Source of the DNA: SXOA01 sp046153945
Lineage (GTDB): Bacteria > Planctomycetota > Planctomycetia > Pirellulales > Pirellulaceae
NCBI GenBank assembly: GCA_046153945.1
Contig: JBJXFF010000187.1
Location: 1-64,000 of the forward strand
Direction: 5' to 3'
DNA length: 64,000 nt
Position numbers and translations under genes: made by a program. The notes beneath the pieces are model-generated. The model was not told the origin of the DNA, ran no database searches, and was given only the letters and a program-made list of their open reading frames with translations. Every line of letters starts with the position of its first letter. Positions within the stretch are counted from its first letter, which is position 1. Of the stretch, positions 41,916 through 50,711 are shown piece by piece.

Positions 41916-42220
41916 CGAGAAACACCCTCATTTTTTGACAAACATTTTGCAGCCGCCACGGAAAATCCTAATGCTTCTCGGGCGAAGATGACAGTTGGTT
42001 GCCCCGGGAAGCTTGTGGCCTTCCAATTCGCGGTCGTTACGCCACTCCCCAAGAGCCCTTTCCGCCGTAAAATGAAAGAGCCACGAAAATCCGCCCCTTT
42101 GTTCGTCTTGGCGAATTTTTGCGACTGCGGTATGTTACGCCCCCTTGAGCAACATTATGGTTTGCTCATGGCCCTTGCCGCAGGACGCTAGCAGGCCAGG
42201 TTTTCACGGAGGAACGACGC
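41916..42220. other. Divergent intergenic region
   Basis: 305 bp between the divergent PQQ and rimI-like genes. Apart from the promoter at 42108-42136 and the rimI Shine-Dalgarno (GGAGG near 42210), I see nothing specific. Confidence 0.45.
42108..42136 (+). promoter_or_regulatory. Predicted promoter of rimI-like gene
   Basis: TTGGCG (42108-42113) and TATGTT (42131-42136) are separated by 17 bp, about 85 bp upstream of the start codon. Each box matches the sigma70 consensus at four of six positions. Confidence 0.4.
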
Positions 42221-42745
42221 ATGATCGGCTCGGCCAAACTCCAGGTTCCGGTGCATATTCGCTGGATGATCCGGCGCGATATGTCCGAAGTGCTCGCCAT
42301 CGAAGGGCAGTCGTTCGAATTCCCCTGGTCCGAAGAGGACTTCGTCCGCTGTCTGCGGCAGCGCAATTGCATCGGCATGGTGGCCGAGCATCACGAGCGG
42401 GTCATCGGCTTCATGATCTATGAGCTGCACCGCAACCGGCTGCACATCTTGAACTTCGCCGTGCATCAGGAATTGCAGAGGAAGCGAGTCGGCGAGCAGA
42501 TGCTTCGCAAGCTCGTCAGCAAGCTTTCCCCCCAGCGGCGTAACAAGATCATGCTGGAAGTGCGGGAAACCAACCTCAGTGCTCAACTCTTTTTCCGCGA
42601 GATGGGTTTCCGGGCGATCTCGCTGCTCCGCGACTTCTACGAAGACACCACGGAAGACGCCTACCTGATGCAATACCGCTATGTCGCCACCCCGGCCGAA
42701 GCGGAAGAAGCCGCCACCAGCCGGATCAGCCGGATGGCGGGGTGA
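42221..42745 (+). CDS. rimI: Ribosomal-protein-alanine N-acetyltransferase (GNAT)
   Basis: 174 residues from an ATG with GGAGG about 8 bp upstream. GNAT motifs are 'VLAIEGQSFEFPWSEEDFV' (the RimI-typical Glu-x5-Pro-Trp), 'HILNFAVHQELQRKRVGEQM' (acetyl-CoA loop Arg-x-x-Arg-Val-Gly) and 'LEVRETNLSAQLFFREMGF' followed by 'FYEDTTEDAYLMQYRY'. This set and length fit RimI, which acetylates the N-terminal Ala of S18 and other proteins. The C-terminal 15 residues are an extra Ala/Glu-rich tail. Confidence 0.88.
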   Translation: MIGSAKLQVPVHIRWMIRRDMSEVLAIEGQSFEFPWSEEDFVRCLRQRNCIGMVAEHHERVIGFMIYELHRNRLHILNFAVHQELQRKRVGEQMLRKLVSKLSPQRRNKIMLEVRETNLSAQLFFREMGFRAISLLRDFYEDTTEDAYLMQYRYVATPAEAEEAATSRISRMAG

Positions 42746-42754
42746 GTCGTTGGG

Positions 42755-43759
42755 TTAGCGAACGATCTTGCACTTGGGCAAAGCTCGCCGCAGCGATTCG
42801 ATTCCCGCGTCAGTGACCTTAGTCCGACGCAAGTCAATCACTTCGACATTCTTCAATCGATCTAAGTCCTCCAGATGCGCATCGGTGGCAGCCGTGTCGG
42901 CCAGGCAGAGGAACTTTAATTGGCCTCTTCTACTGAGGGCCCACATCGGCCGGGTGATTTCCTTCCAGCGCATGCTCTGCGGGTCAGGGTCAATGCCATC
43001 GGAGAAGTCCAAGAGCGAACCGCTCAACTTACAGGCCGGCAATTCGTTTCGCAGTTGCAGTAGTCCCTCGCCGGTGACCGCGGTATCGGATAAGTCGAGT
43101 TGTTGCAGCGAACGCATCTGCGAAAGTGCCGGAACGACACTGTCGTCAATATTTGTTCCAGCCAGATTCAGCGATTTGAGGTGTTTGAGGTTTTCCAGAC
43201 GCTGAACACCTTTGGAAGTGACCCTCGTTCTTTCGAGGTCAAGTATTTGGAGCTGAGTCCACGAGGAAACCGTGTCCATGGCTTCGTCATTAATGGGAAC
43301 ATGAGCCAGTCGGACGTCTTGCAGCTTGTGTTGCGGTCCAAGCCCTCGAATTCCCTTGCTGGAGACTTGCGAGGAGACCAGATTCGGATTCTGGGGCAGG
43401 AACGGCCCCATATACCCAGATCGTTCGCTGACGGGCAATCCACTGAGAACCAACGACTTCATGTCGCGAAGTCTGCCCACCACTTCCAGGTCGGCATCGG
43501 TGACTAAGGTATTTTCCAAGTCCACAGCGACAACTTCCTTAAAGTACTCCTCCCCGACGGCTTTGCGGAACGACGGCCAGACGTAGGACATTGGCTTGAC
43601 CGTCGCTTTTCCACCAAGCGCTGCAATTCGCGCGGTGGCGGCTTTTTGTTCCTCGACGCGCTGGCGAATGCGATTGAAATAGGCCAGCCCAATCGCGACC
43701 AGCGTCGTCACTATGAACAACGTGCGAATGCTGATCTGGAAGAATCGCCGGCTGGCCAT
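42755..43759 (-). CDS. Leucine-rich repeat membrane protein
   Basis: 334 residues. The N-terminus 'RRFFQISIRTLFIVTTLVA' followed by 'IGLAYFNRI' is one membrane helix of a type seen repeatedly at the start of planctomycete LRR proteins. After a short linker come LRR units with 'LQILDLERTRVTSKGVQRLE', 'LKSLNLAGTNIDDSVVPALS', 'LQQLDLSDTAVTGEGLLQLR' and 'VEVIDLRRTKVTDAGIESLR', the cysteine-free bacterial LRR consensus. It is anchored with its repeats exposed and probably mediates protein interaction. It is convergent with the rimI-like gene. Confidence 0.88.
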   Translation of the reverse strand: MASRRFFQISIRTLFIVTTLVAIGLAYFNRIRQRVEEQKAATARIAALGGKATVKPMSYVWPSFRKAVGEEYFKEVVAVDLENTLVTDADLEVVGRLRDMKSLVLSGLPVSERSGYMGPFLPQNPNLVSSQVSSKGIRGLGPQHKLQDVRLAHVPINDEAMDTVSSWTQLQILDLERTRVTSKGVQRLENLKHLKSLNLAGTNIDDSVVPALSQMRSLQQLDLSDTAVTGEGLLQLRNELPACKLSGSLLDFSDGIDPDPQSMRWKEITRPMWALSRRGQLKFLCLADTAATDAHLEDLDRLKNVEVIDLRRTKVTDAGIESLRRALPKCKIVR

Positions 43760-43855
43760 GAATCCGCTCCTGTCACATGTCCAGAAACATTGTAGCGAAA
43801 GTCGGGGTACGATAGGCGAAGACTTTGTCGAGCTTCGTCAAATCGGGGACTTGAA

Positions 43856-44770
43856 ATGAAACGCCTACTCGTGCCTGTTGCCATCCTTTTCCTAGTGACG
43901 TCACCCACGGACTTTCTTTCCGCGGAGCCGCTCGTCGTCGATCTCTGGCCAGGCAAGGTCCCCGGCGATGTCGGAATCAAAGGGGAGGAGAACAGCCGCA
44001 TCTATCAGTCCGCCATCATCAAAGGACCGACGCGGCTGATAACAAATGTGACGAAGCCTTCGATCACGATCTATTCGCCGCCGAAGGAGAAGAACAACGG
44101 TACGGCAATGCTGGTTTGCCCCGGGGGTGGTTACCACGATTTGTTTTGGGAATTGGAAGGGGAGGAAGTGGCGGCCTGGCTCAACTCTCGGGGCATGACC
44201 GGAATCATTCTCAAGTACCGTTGCCCGCGCCGCCCTGGGGACATAAAAGGAGAACCGCCGCTCGGTCCGCAGATCGACGCCCAGCGGGCCGTCAGCCTGG
44301 TCCGGAGCCGGGCGAAAGAATGGGGAATCGATCCCGGACGCATCGGCATGGTCGGCTTTTCGGCCGGGGGGCATCTGGCCGTGGCGACGGCTGCCGGCTT
44401 TGAGAAGCGGCAGTACGAGTCCATCGACGATTTCGACAAGGCGAGCTGCCGGCCGGACTTTGCCATTGGCTGCTACTCCGGCTATCTCAAGGTCAAGGAC
44501 AAGGACGAAATCCCGCCTACCATTAAGATCGCTCCCAAAACGCCGCCGATTCTATTGACACATTCGTCGGACGACAAAATCAGCGACCCGGAAAATAGCG
44601 TCATCATGTACCTGGCCCTCCAGCGGGCCGGTATCCTCGCCGAGCTGCACATCTACTCCAGTGGCGACCATGATTTTGGCGTCCGCCAGAACGAAAGACT
44701 CCCCTCCAGTTGGACCGGCCTCTGCGAACGCTGGCTGCGGAGCCACCAGCTTTTGAAAGCTGAGGAGTAG
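43856..44770 (+). CDS. Secreted alpha/beta hydrolase (acetyl-xylan-esterase-like)
   Basis: 304 residues with a signal peptide ending near 'FLSAEP'. 'DLWPGKVPGD' at the mature N-terminus is typical of this esterase group. The oxyanion region 'AMLVCPGGGYHDLFWELEG' and nucleophile elbow 'GMVGFSAGGHLAVATA' are clear. The Asp is in 'LLTHSSDDKISDPENS' and the His in 'HIYSSGDHDFGVR'. It probably removes acyl groups from polysaccharides outside the cytoplasm. It is similar in fold to, but distinct in sequence from, the hydrolase at 21463. Confidence 0.88.
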   Translation: MKRLLVPVAILFLVTSPTDFLSAEPLVVDLWPGKVPGDVGIKGEENSRIYQSAIIKGPTRLITNVTKPSITIYSPPKEKNNGTAMLVCPGGGYHDLFWELEGEEVAAWLNSRGMTGIILKYRCPRRPGDIKGEPPLGPQIDAQRAVSLVRSRAKEWGIDPGRIGMVGFSAGGHLAVATAAGFEKRQYESIDDFDKASCRPDFAIGCYSGYLKVKDKDEIPPTIKIAPKTPPILLTHSSDDKISDPENSVIMYLALQRAGILAELHIYSSGDHDFGVRQNERLPSSWTGLCERWLRSHQLLKAEE

Positions 44771-44771
44771 T

Positions 44772-45446
44772 TCATTCCGCTGGCTCCAGGCACTCGGGTC
44801 GATCATTCCTCACACTGTTGACCAGCGTAGAGACCGGGACGGGAACGACGTCGTCCTGCTGCAACGGATTCAAGAGCGCATTCAACTGCGCGGCATCTAG
44901 CGACTGGGGACCAATCCACAGGTCATAGTCGCTGGGCGTAATAATCACTGGCATCCGCTCGTGAAGCTCTGCCGCAATTCCCCTTGCCGCCGTGGTGATG
45001 ATTGTGCATGTTTCCAGCGGTGGATCATTTCCCTCCAGTCCGCGCCAGCACTCCCACAAGCCGGCGAAAGCAAACGGCCGTTGATCCTCGTAACGAAAGT
45101 GGTACGGCTGCTTCACCTTTCCGCTGGCTCGCCACTCATAGTAACCGTCGGCGATCACCAGGCACCTGCGGCGTTTGAGAGCGGCACGAAACATCGGCTT
45201 AACGGCTACGGTTTCGCCACGAGCGTTGATGCTTTTTGCCCCGATCTTCAAGTCCTTGGCCCACGAAGGGACCAAGCCCCAGCGCAACGCCGCCGCTTGC
45301 CTGCCCGTCCCATCGGGATTTGCACGAATTGCGAAGACCAATTGCGTCGGCGCAATGTTGAAGCGTGGGGTAACTCCCGGAAATGAAACCCCAAAGCCCT
45401 CCAGCAACTTTTGAGGCGAAGTTCGGAGAGTAAAGCGGCCGCACAT
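44772..45446 (-). CDS. SOS-response-associated peptidase (SRAP, YedK/HMCES family)
   Basis: 224 residues beginning 'MCGRFTLRTS', with catalytic C2 exposed after Met removal. The other conserved residues are N30 ('RFNIAPTQ'), E104 ('GYYEWRASG') and H162 ('LHERMPVII'). The family forms a thiazolidine crosslink with abasic sites in single-stranded DNA, shielding them. The protein is full length and isolated from other repair genes; it ends 1 bp from the convergent esterase. Confidence 0.95.
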   Translation of the reverse strand: MCGRFTLRTSPQKLLEGFGVSFPGVTPRFNIAPTQLVFAIRANPDGTGRQAAALRWGLVPSWAKDLKIGAKSINARGETVAVKPMFRAALKRRRCLVIADGYYEWRASGKVKQPYHFRYEDQRPFAFAGLWECWRGLEGNDPPLETCTIITTAARGIAAELHERMPVIITPSDYDLWIGPQSLDAAQLNALLNPLQQDDVVPVPVSTLVNSVRNDRPECLEPAE

Positions 45447-45626
45447 GACCGAATTCTACCGTAGATCCCGGAAAGTTCGAGTCCGGACATGATATGCATT
45501 GGGAAGGAAGTTCGGAAAGATATCTGCCGACTCACCGGATTCTCCGTTCAATAGCTGGAAACTCTCACACTCACAGAATAGACTTCAGAGTCACTTTCTC
45601 TCTCTTCCTTGATCAAGGGTAGGTCG

Positions 45627-46382
45627 ATGAAAACCGAAACCAATGTTCCTCAGGGTTCCGACCATGCAAAACCGCATGCCCATCCCTCGCCAAGTCCCCT
45701 CCGTTTGACAATTCTCTTGGGAGTCCTCGTGGTGATTTCCGGTGCTCTTCTCTACGACAAGGTGATTGCCCCGCCGCGTGTGAAAGCCGCCAACGAAAAA
45801 CTGCATGAGACGATCCAGAAGCACAATGCCTTTTCTCTCAAGCCCGATCAGAAAGAGAAGGGAGAGACAAAAGGTGCCAAGGCCGCCGGAATGTTGTATA
45901 GCGCCGACATCCAGGAGATCCTGGGAATGGCGCCGACCAAGGTTGAAAAGCATGAACTTTACACGATCGAGCACTATTGTTGGTGGGGCTGGATTCCTCG
46001 CAACGGAAACTACATTTCGGTCTTGTACCTCGGCAGTTCCGATAAGCCCCATTACTCGACACATTACGTCAATATGCTGCCCGAGGATGGCGTGATTCCA
46101 GGAAAGTTAAAACCTGCGCCGTCAGAAGAAACCGCTGAGGTTTCGAGCAACACTCCCGCGGGTGCACCACCAGGAATGGGTCCGCCAGGAACGGGTTCGC
46201 CCGCCATGCCGGGAACTGCTGGCGGAAAGGGAAAGGGACGGCCGCAAGGCAACGGCGACAAGAAGGTGGGCGAAACGAAGGATGCTGAAGCGGGAGCCAA
46301 GAAGCCCGACGATAAGAAGACCGGCAATGAACCAAAAGATGCGAAAAAGCCCGCCCAAGAAACGACCAATGATTCTAGATAG
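45627..46382 (+). CDS. Membrane-anchored protein of unknown function
   Basis: 251 residues from ATG 45627. The N-terminus is polar, then one membrane helix (about 27-46, 'LRLTILLGVLVVISGALLYD') and a coiled-coil-like stretch ('VKAANEKLHETIQKHNAFSL'). A small folded segment follows ('MLYSADIQEILGMAPTKVEK', 'EHYCWWGWIPRNGNYISVLY'). The last 90 residues are Pro/Gly/Lys-rich and disordered. No family was recognised. The tail composition suggests cell-envelope association. Confidence 0.7.
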   Translation: MKTETNVPQGSDHAKPHAHPSPSPLRLTILLGVLVVISGALLYDKVIAPPRVKAANEKLHETIQKHNAFSLKPDQKEKGETKGAKAAGMLYSADIQEILGMAPTKVEKHELYTIEHYCWWGWIPRNGNYISVLYLGSSDKPHYSTHYVNMLPEDGVIPGKLKPAPSEETAEVSSNTPAGAPPGMGPPGTGSPAMPGTAGGKGKGRPQGNGDKKVGETKDAEAGAKKPDDKKTGNEPKDAKKPAQETTNDSR

Positions 46383-46463
46383 GTTCGGAGAGATATCTCA
46401 ATAGAGCAGGTTCGGGCTGGGTAGCTCGTATCTGATTTGTTTGCATCTACTCCCGCCGCCGAC

Positions 46464-47111
46464 TTAAACCGTTTCGATGTGCAGTCCGCGGCGGCGGCGT
46501 TCGTCGCGGCGGACTTTGTCGATGATGTCGGCGACGTTTTTGACGTCGTCAATGCCGGTCATGATGAGCTTGGGGTCGGAGAGATCGGTGGAAAGAATGC
46601 GGATCGTGCCCACGCCGAGAAACCGCTCGACCAGGGACTGCGAAAATTGCACGTCGTCGATGTCGATCACTTCAATCCTGTTCGTAACGCGGGCCAGGAT
46701 TCCCTGGCGATGGAAGAGCCGCTGGGTGGTCAAGTGGTATTCCACGCCGAGTCGCTGATACAGTAGGTAGAGGGCGAAGGCAACCCACAGGCTGAAGGCG
46801 ACAGCAATGCCGATGATCCAGACAACCGGATTGACGGAGACAATTCCCACCACAATTGCCACGATGGTTACGACTCCCGCGAGCAGCCAGTAGCCCAGCA
46901 TGGCCTTGGGGGAAAAGCCTCCTTTCCATAAGTCATGTTCGGGATCCTCGGGCGCGTTGCGAGTCGTTTCCATTTTGGCTTTCATCGTCTCCACCGCAGT
47001 GGGTTGTGCGGCGGCTGACGGCGAGCCGGCTGCCGCCGCCAGGGGTTTGCCGCATTTGGGGCAGAAGGTGGATTCAACCGGAGCTTCCGTGTGGCAGGCT
47101 GGGCAAAGCAT
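46464..47111 (-). CDS. Zinc-ribbon and bPH2 (DUF304) membrane protein
   Basis: 215 residues. An N-terminal zinc ribbon has two Cys pairs ('CPACHTEAPVESTFCPKCGK'). Two membrane helices follow (about 75-97 and 100-118, 'MLGYWLLAGVVTIVAIVVG', 'VVWIIGIAVAFSLWVAFAL') and then a bacterial pleckstrin-homology-like domain ('VEYHLTTQRLFHRQGILA', 'RIEVIDIDDVQFSQSLVERF', 'GVGTIRILSTD'). The family is common in envelope stress and secretion contexts with no defined biochemical role. Confidence 0.88.
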   Translation of the reverse strand: MLCPACHTEAPVESTFCPKCGKPLAAAAGSPSAAAQPTAVETMKAKMETTRNAPEDPEHDLWKGGFSPKAMLGYWLLAGVVTIVAIVVGIVSVNPVVWIIGIAVAFSLWVAFALYLLYQRLGVEYHLTTQRLFHRQGILARVTNRIEVIDIDDVQFSQSLVERFLGVGTIRILSTDLSDPKLIMTGIDDVKNVADIIDKVRRDERRRRGLHIETV

Positions 47112-47266
47112 GGCAGTTTATGGTCAGGCCAGGTGGGGAGAGCGTGAAGTACGCATTGCTGGGGAGGTATTCGCCGTAGAGGCCTGATTATAGCGGCACA
47201 AGTGCTGGCTGCTACACTCCCTGGCAAGCCCTGCCGCTTTCTGAAGAAATGCCGGCAGCCAATTCG

Positions 47267-48445
47267 CTAGAACGGGATCTCGTCATCGCCTAGCAGCGGG
47301 GTATCTTCGTCTTCTCCGGCGGCTCGGCGCTCCTGACGTTCCTTTTCCTCTGCCTGCCACTTAGCTTCAAATTCCTCATCGCATTTGCGGCAATACTCCC
47401 AGGTCGAATAGTGCTGCACATAGCCGGTGAGGGGAAGCCCCGGATAGACCGGGCATTTCGGCAAGATCTCTTCGACCAGCAGGCGATAGGCATCGCGAGG
47501 CGTAAAGTGCTCGCACATGTCGAGGGCCACGCTGTGCATCGCCAGGCGGCGGAGAATGACCTTGAAGGCCGATTCCACTTCGGCATCGCTGAGCTTATCC
47601 ACGGGATAGATCGTCAGCGGCGGATCAAAAATCGTGCAGAGGGGAACGTCCTTCTTGCCCTCAAAGATTTCGTCCCAAGACTCGTAGAGCCGCTTGGTCT
47701 GCTCGTCGATTCCGGGGATCACCTCATCCCAGCTTCGCTTGGGGCGTTCTTCCAGTGGATATTCCGAGAGGGGATCATCAATCTCGCTCCCAGGTTCCGC
47801 GGGGCCATTCTCAAAGGCACCTTCGTCTATCGCCGCGATGTCCGCGCTCTTCGTTTCGTCTTCCAGCTGCTCTTCGAGCTGCGGAGGAAAGAGGCCGTAG
47901 GGATCGTCGGCATCGGCGTCGTCGGGGAATTCTGGAAACTCGTCTTCGCTGTCCTTAATGAACACCGATTCCCCTTCGTCCTCGTCATCATTGGCAGCGG
48001 AAAATGAGGTTTTCTCATCCTCGTCTTCCGCGACGAACTCCAGCCGGGGATTGACGAGGTCAACCTGTATCTCGCCGTTCTGGCTGAACCAATGCAGCAC
48101 CAGACGGACATTTACCTTCCCTGAGCCGTCGGCCAGCGGCGTCCGCACAAGTTGCATCCTCCCGGTAGGACCAATCTGCTGGATTTCGATCGCTTCGAAA
48201 TCAGGACTGACAAAAAGGGGTTCTGCGCCTGGTTCCCCGTCCTCGGTATCATCCTCATTGTCGTCGTCCGCTAGCTCCGTCTCAAACTGAATGTGCTTGC
48301 CAAACAGCTCACCTTCCATATTGCCGGTGAGCCCCAAATGCACAAGCGATGGCGCGCCTCGCAGTTCCAGCCAGCCGTGAACGTGGTTTGGGCGGAGATT
48401 GAAGAGCTCTCCGCGAACTACCGAGTTCTCCAGTCGCCAGGTCAT
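47267..48445 (-). CDS. Acidic cytoplasmic protein of unknown function
   Basis: 392 residues. The N-terminal part is beta-rich ('VRGELFNLRPNHVHGWLELR'), then strongly acidic (Asp/Glu runs near residues 60-75 and 145-180). The C-terminal third is helical and ordered ('AEVESAFKVILRRLAMHSVA', 'HFTPRDAYRLLVEEILPKC'), with a Cys pair in 'YCRKCDEEFEAKWQ'. There is no signal or membrane segment. No family was recognised; the Cys pair may bind zinc. Confidence 0.8.
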   Translation of the reverse strand: MTWRLENSVVRGELFNLRPNHVHGWLELRGAPSLVHLGLTGNMEGELFGKHIQFETELADDDNEDDTEDGEPGAEPLFVSPDFEAIEIQQIGPTGRMQLVRTPLADGSGKVNVRLVLHWFSQNGEIQVDLVNPRLEFVAEDEDEKTSFSAANDDEDEGESVFIKDSEDEFPEFPDDADADDPYGLFPPQLEEQLEDETKSADIAAIDEGAFENGPAEPGSEIDDPLSEYPLEERPKRSWDEVIPGIDEQTKRLYESWDEIFEGKKDVPLCTIFDPPLTIYPVDKLSDAEVESAFKVILRRLAMHSVALDMCEHFTPRDAYRLLVEEILPKCPVYPGLPLTGYVQHYSTWEYCRKCDEEFEAKWQAEEKERQERRAAGEDEDTPLLGDDEIPF

Positions 48446-48466
48446 GCGGGACCTTTGAGTGGTTTG

Positions 48467-49039
48467 CTACTTGCGGAGCTTTAGGTCGCGGGCCTTCCCA
48501 ATGTCCAGGGTCGCCATCGCTCCGTTCATCGGGGGGCCAACATTCTTATTCGCGTTGACCGACCAGGGGAACGAGTAGGCCGCAAAATTACCGGTATTGC
48601 AGTCCGCCACGTACAAGATGCAATCTGCTGGGCGAAGGCCCTCGGCTCCGCTCTTGAGCGGATTCCAAGTGCCAGTGCACATGACATAGGCGGCCTTCTT
48701 GCCCTTTTCCGGAGGCATCTCTTTCCAGATGTTCGTTCGGAACATGGCATTGAACTTACCCAGCCGCGGGTTGAGGACAAAACAAGTCAGATCGCCGGTC
48801 AAAAAATCCAACATCATGACTGCTTCGCCATCCTCGTCGGAGGGACCAGTCGCCATTGCGAAAGTCTCGGAACCGTGGGAGGCGGACGCTCGCAACTTCA
48901 ATTCTTCCAAGGGGAACCCAGTGCCGTCCGCCGACTGACGGGAATCAAGCCCAATATGGACGGCCAATCCCGTGGCCAAACCCAAGAGTAAACCCAACGA
49001 CACCCAGAGCAACGCTCTCTTAAACCGTGGTCGCAACAT
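48467..49039 (-). CDS. Membrane-anchored protein of unknown function
   Basis: 190 residues from ATG 49039; the longer frame begins 16 codons earlier without signal features. One membrane helix lies at about residues 9-29 ('LLWVSLGLLLGLATGLAVHI'). The rest is a beta-rich extracytoplasmic domain with 'GEAVMMLDFLTGDLTCFVLN', 'YVMCTGTWNPLKSGAEGLRP' and 'DCILYVADCNTGNFAAYSFP'. The pattern suggests one or two propeller blades. It lies 21 bp from the acidic protein gene and is probably cotranscribed with it. Confidence 0.78.
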   Translation of the reverse strand: MLRPRFKRALLWVSLGLLLGLATGLAVHIGLDSRQSADGTGFPLEELKLRASASHGSETFAMATGPSDEDGEAVMMLDFLTGDLTCFVLNPRLGKFNAMFRTNIWKEMPPEKGKKAAYVMCTGTWNPLKSGAEGLRPADCILYVADCNTGNFAAYSFPWSVNANKNVGPPMNGAMATLDIGKARDLKLRK

Positions 49040-49203
49040 GTTTTGTGTCCTTCCGTTCCTGACAGAATGAATTTTGCCACTGAGCAATGCGCCTGGCGCG
49101 GAGTGTGCCGTACCGGCCGCGGCGAATGCTCGCTTTTACCCCTGCTCGTTATCCTAGCGGATTCACTGGCACGGGGCCAGAAGAAACCTCCATTTTGTAA
49201 AGC

Positions 49204-49956
49204 TTAGGGAGTCCCCTTCTTCCATGCCTCATCCTTGCCAAAAAATAACAGATGCTGCCAGGGAAGCTTTTCGTATTGCTTATCGAGCTTAAAGCCGTTT
49301 GGACGTAGCTCTTTCAGCACCTGGGCTTTGGTCATCTTGTGTTCGGGCTTGATGGGGACATTCGGATCCTCGCCCCGAAACTCCAGTAAGACCAACTGTC
49401 CTTTGGGGGCGAGAGCCTCGCGCATGGCCGACAGCATTTGCTCGGGATAGGAGAACTCATGATAGACATCCGCGCAGAAAATCATGTCGAATTTCCCTTT
49501 CGGCAGCCGCGGGTCAACGAAAGTTCCAAGCACGGGCGTAATGTTCCGAATCCCTTGTTCATCCGCGCGGTCGTTCAGCATCTTAAGCATCTCTGGCTGG
49601 ATATCCACACCATAGATATGCCCCTCTTCACCCACCATCTTGGCAAACTGCAACGTGTAAAACCCGTTGCCGCACCCCATGTCGCAAATGGTCATGCCTC
49701 GCTTAACGCCCAGGTTGGCAAGCATGAGCGAGCAGCGTTCTTCTTGCTCGCGATTGTCGCGCGTCAGCCACGGTGCCCCGGTGTAGTGCATCGTCTGAGC
49801 GATGAGCCTCCCTTTGTACTCCGTGAGCGGCTCGGGGAGCTTCTTCGTTGTTTTAGACGCAGGGACTTCGTCGTCTTGTCCCCACGACGACGTCACCACC
49901 GAAAGCTGCGAAAGCAGGGCGGCTGTGAAGAGGAAAACTCGCAGGGTAAATTTCAT
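49204..49956 (-). CDS. Exported SAM-dependent methyltransferase
   Basis: 250 residues from ATG 49956 (GGAG six bases upstream), preferred over a GTG four codons earlier. The N-terminus is a clear signal peptide ('MKFTLRVFLFTAALLSQLSV', then 'SSWGQDDE'). The rest is a class I methyltransferase: motif I 'ICDMGCGNGFYTLQFAK', the acidic loop 'GVDIQPEML', 'FDMIFCADVYHEF' and 'GQLVLLEFRGED'. S-adenosylmethionine is not normally available outside the cytoplasm, so the export signal is notable. The leader could instead be a membrane anchor. Confidence 0.87.
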   Translation of the reverse strand: MKFTLRVFLFTAALLSQLSVVTSSWGQDDEVPASKTTKKLPEPLTEYKGRLIAQTMHYTGAPWLTRDNREQEERCSLMLANLGVKRGMTICDMGCGNGFYTLQFAKMVGEEGHIYGVDIQPEMLKMLNDRADEQGIRNITPVLGTFVDPRLPKGKFDMIFCADVYHEFSYPEQMLSAMREALAPKGQLVLLEFRGEDPNVPIKPEHKMTKAQVLKELRPNGFKLDKQYEKLPWQHLLFFGKDEAWKKGTP

Positions 49957-50116
49957 GTTTGTCTCCACGGAAGGGCTACCTGAATCCTAGAGCCTGGCGC
50001 GGCGTAATTCCAGCCGTGCATTTTTGAAGAAGGGCACTTTTAGAAAGGACCAGCCATGCCGACGCTTATCACTACTCCCATTATCATCCAGGTTTGCTCA
50101 CCCGCCTTGGCCCGCC

Positions 50117-50710
50117 TCAAGTCGTCAGCGTTCCCTTTGTGCTGGGAACGCCGGTCATTCGCGGGTCCGCCTCGACGGCCATTCGCAGTGCGCGGGCGGC
50201 GGACTTGAAGATGGCTTCGGTTTTGTGGTGGCTGTTGCGGCCGTAGTGGATGAGGATGTGCAGGTTGCAGAGGGCATTGGCGGCAAAGGCCTGCCAAAAG
50301 TCTTCGACGAGCTCGGTATCGAAGTCGCCGATTTTTGGACTGTCGAAGGCGGCTTGAAAAACGAGATAGTAGCGGCCGGAGAGATCGATTGCGGTCGTCG
50401 CCAACGTTTCTTCCATCGGCAACGTGAAGTGGCCGTATCGGCGGATTCCCTTCTTATCGCCGAGGGCTTGCTTCACCGCCTGTCCCAGGCAGATTCCGAT
50501 GTCCTCCACCGTATGGTGCTGGTCAACCTGCAAATCTCCCTTGGCCACGACCTTCAAATCAAACGCGCCGTGGCGAGCGAACAGCTCGAGCATGTGATCG
50601 AGAAACCCCACGCCGGTCTGCCAGTTTCCCTGGCCGCTGCCGTCCAGGTTCAGTTCCAGGCGGATCTGAGTTTCGCGAGTCTTGCGGTCGATGGTTGCGG
50701 TTCGGGGCAT
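50117..50710 (-). CDS. hisB: Imidazoleglycerol-phosphate dehydratase
   Basis: 197 residues, the length of the monofunctional enzyme without the N-terminal phosphatase of enteric HisB. Metal-binding motifs are 'VDQHHTVEDIGICLG' and 'HYGRNSHHKTEAIFKSAARA', with the 'GVGFLDHMLELFARHG' segment. It converts imidazole-glycerol phosphate to imidazole-acetol phosphate in histidine synthesis. It starts 1 bp after the hisC stop and is the last his gene of the minus-strand run in this window. Confidence 0.96.
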   Translation of the reverse strand: MPRTATIDRKTRETQIRLELNLDGSGQGNWQTGVGFLDHMLELFARHGAFDLKVVAKGDLQVDQHHTVEDIGICLGQAVKQALGDKKGIRRYGHFTLPMEETLATTAIDLSGRYYLVFQAAFDSPKIGDFDTELVEDFWQAFAANALCNLHILIHYGRNSHHKTEAIFKSAARALRMAVEADPRMTGVPSTKGTLTT

Positions 50711-50711
50711 T

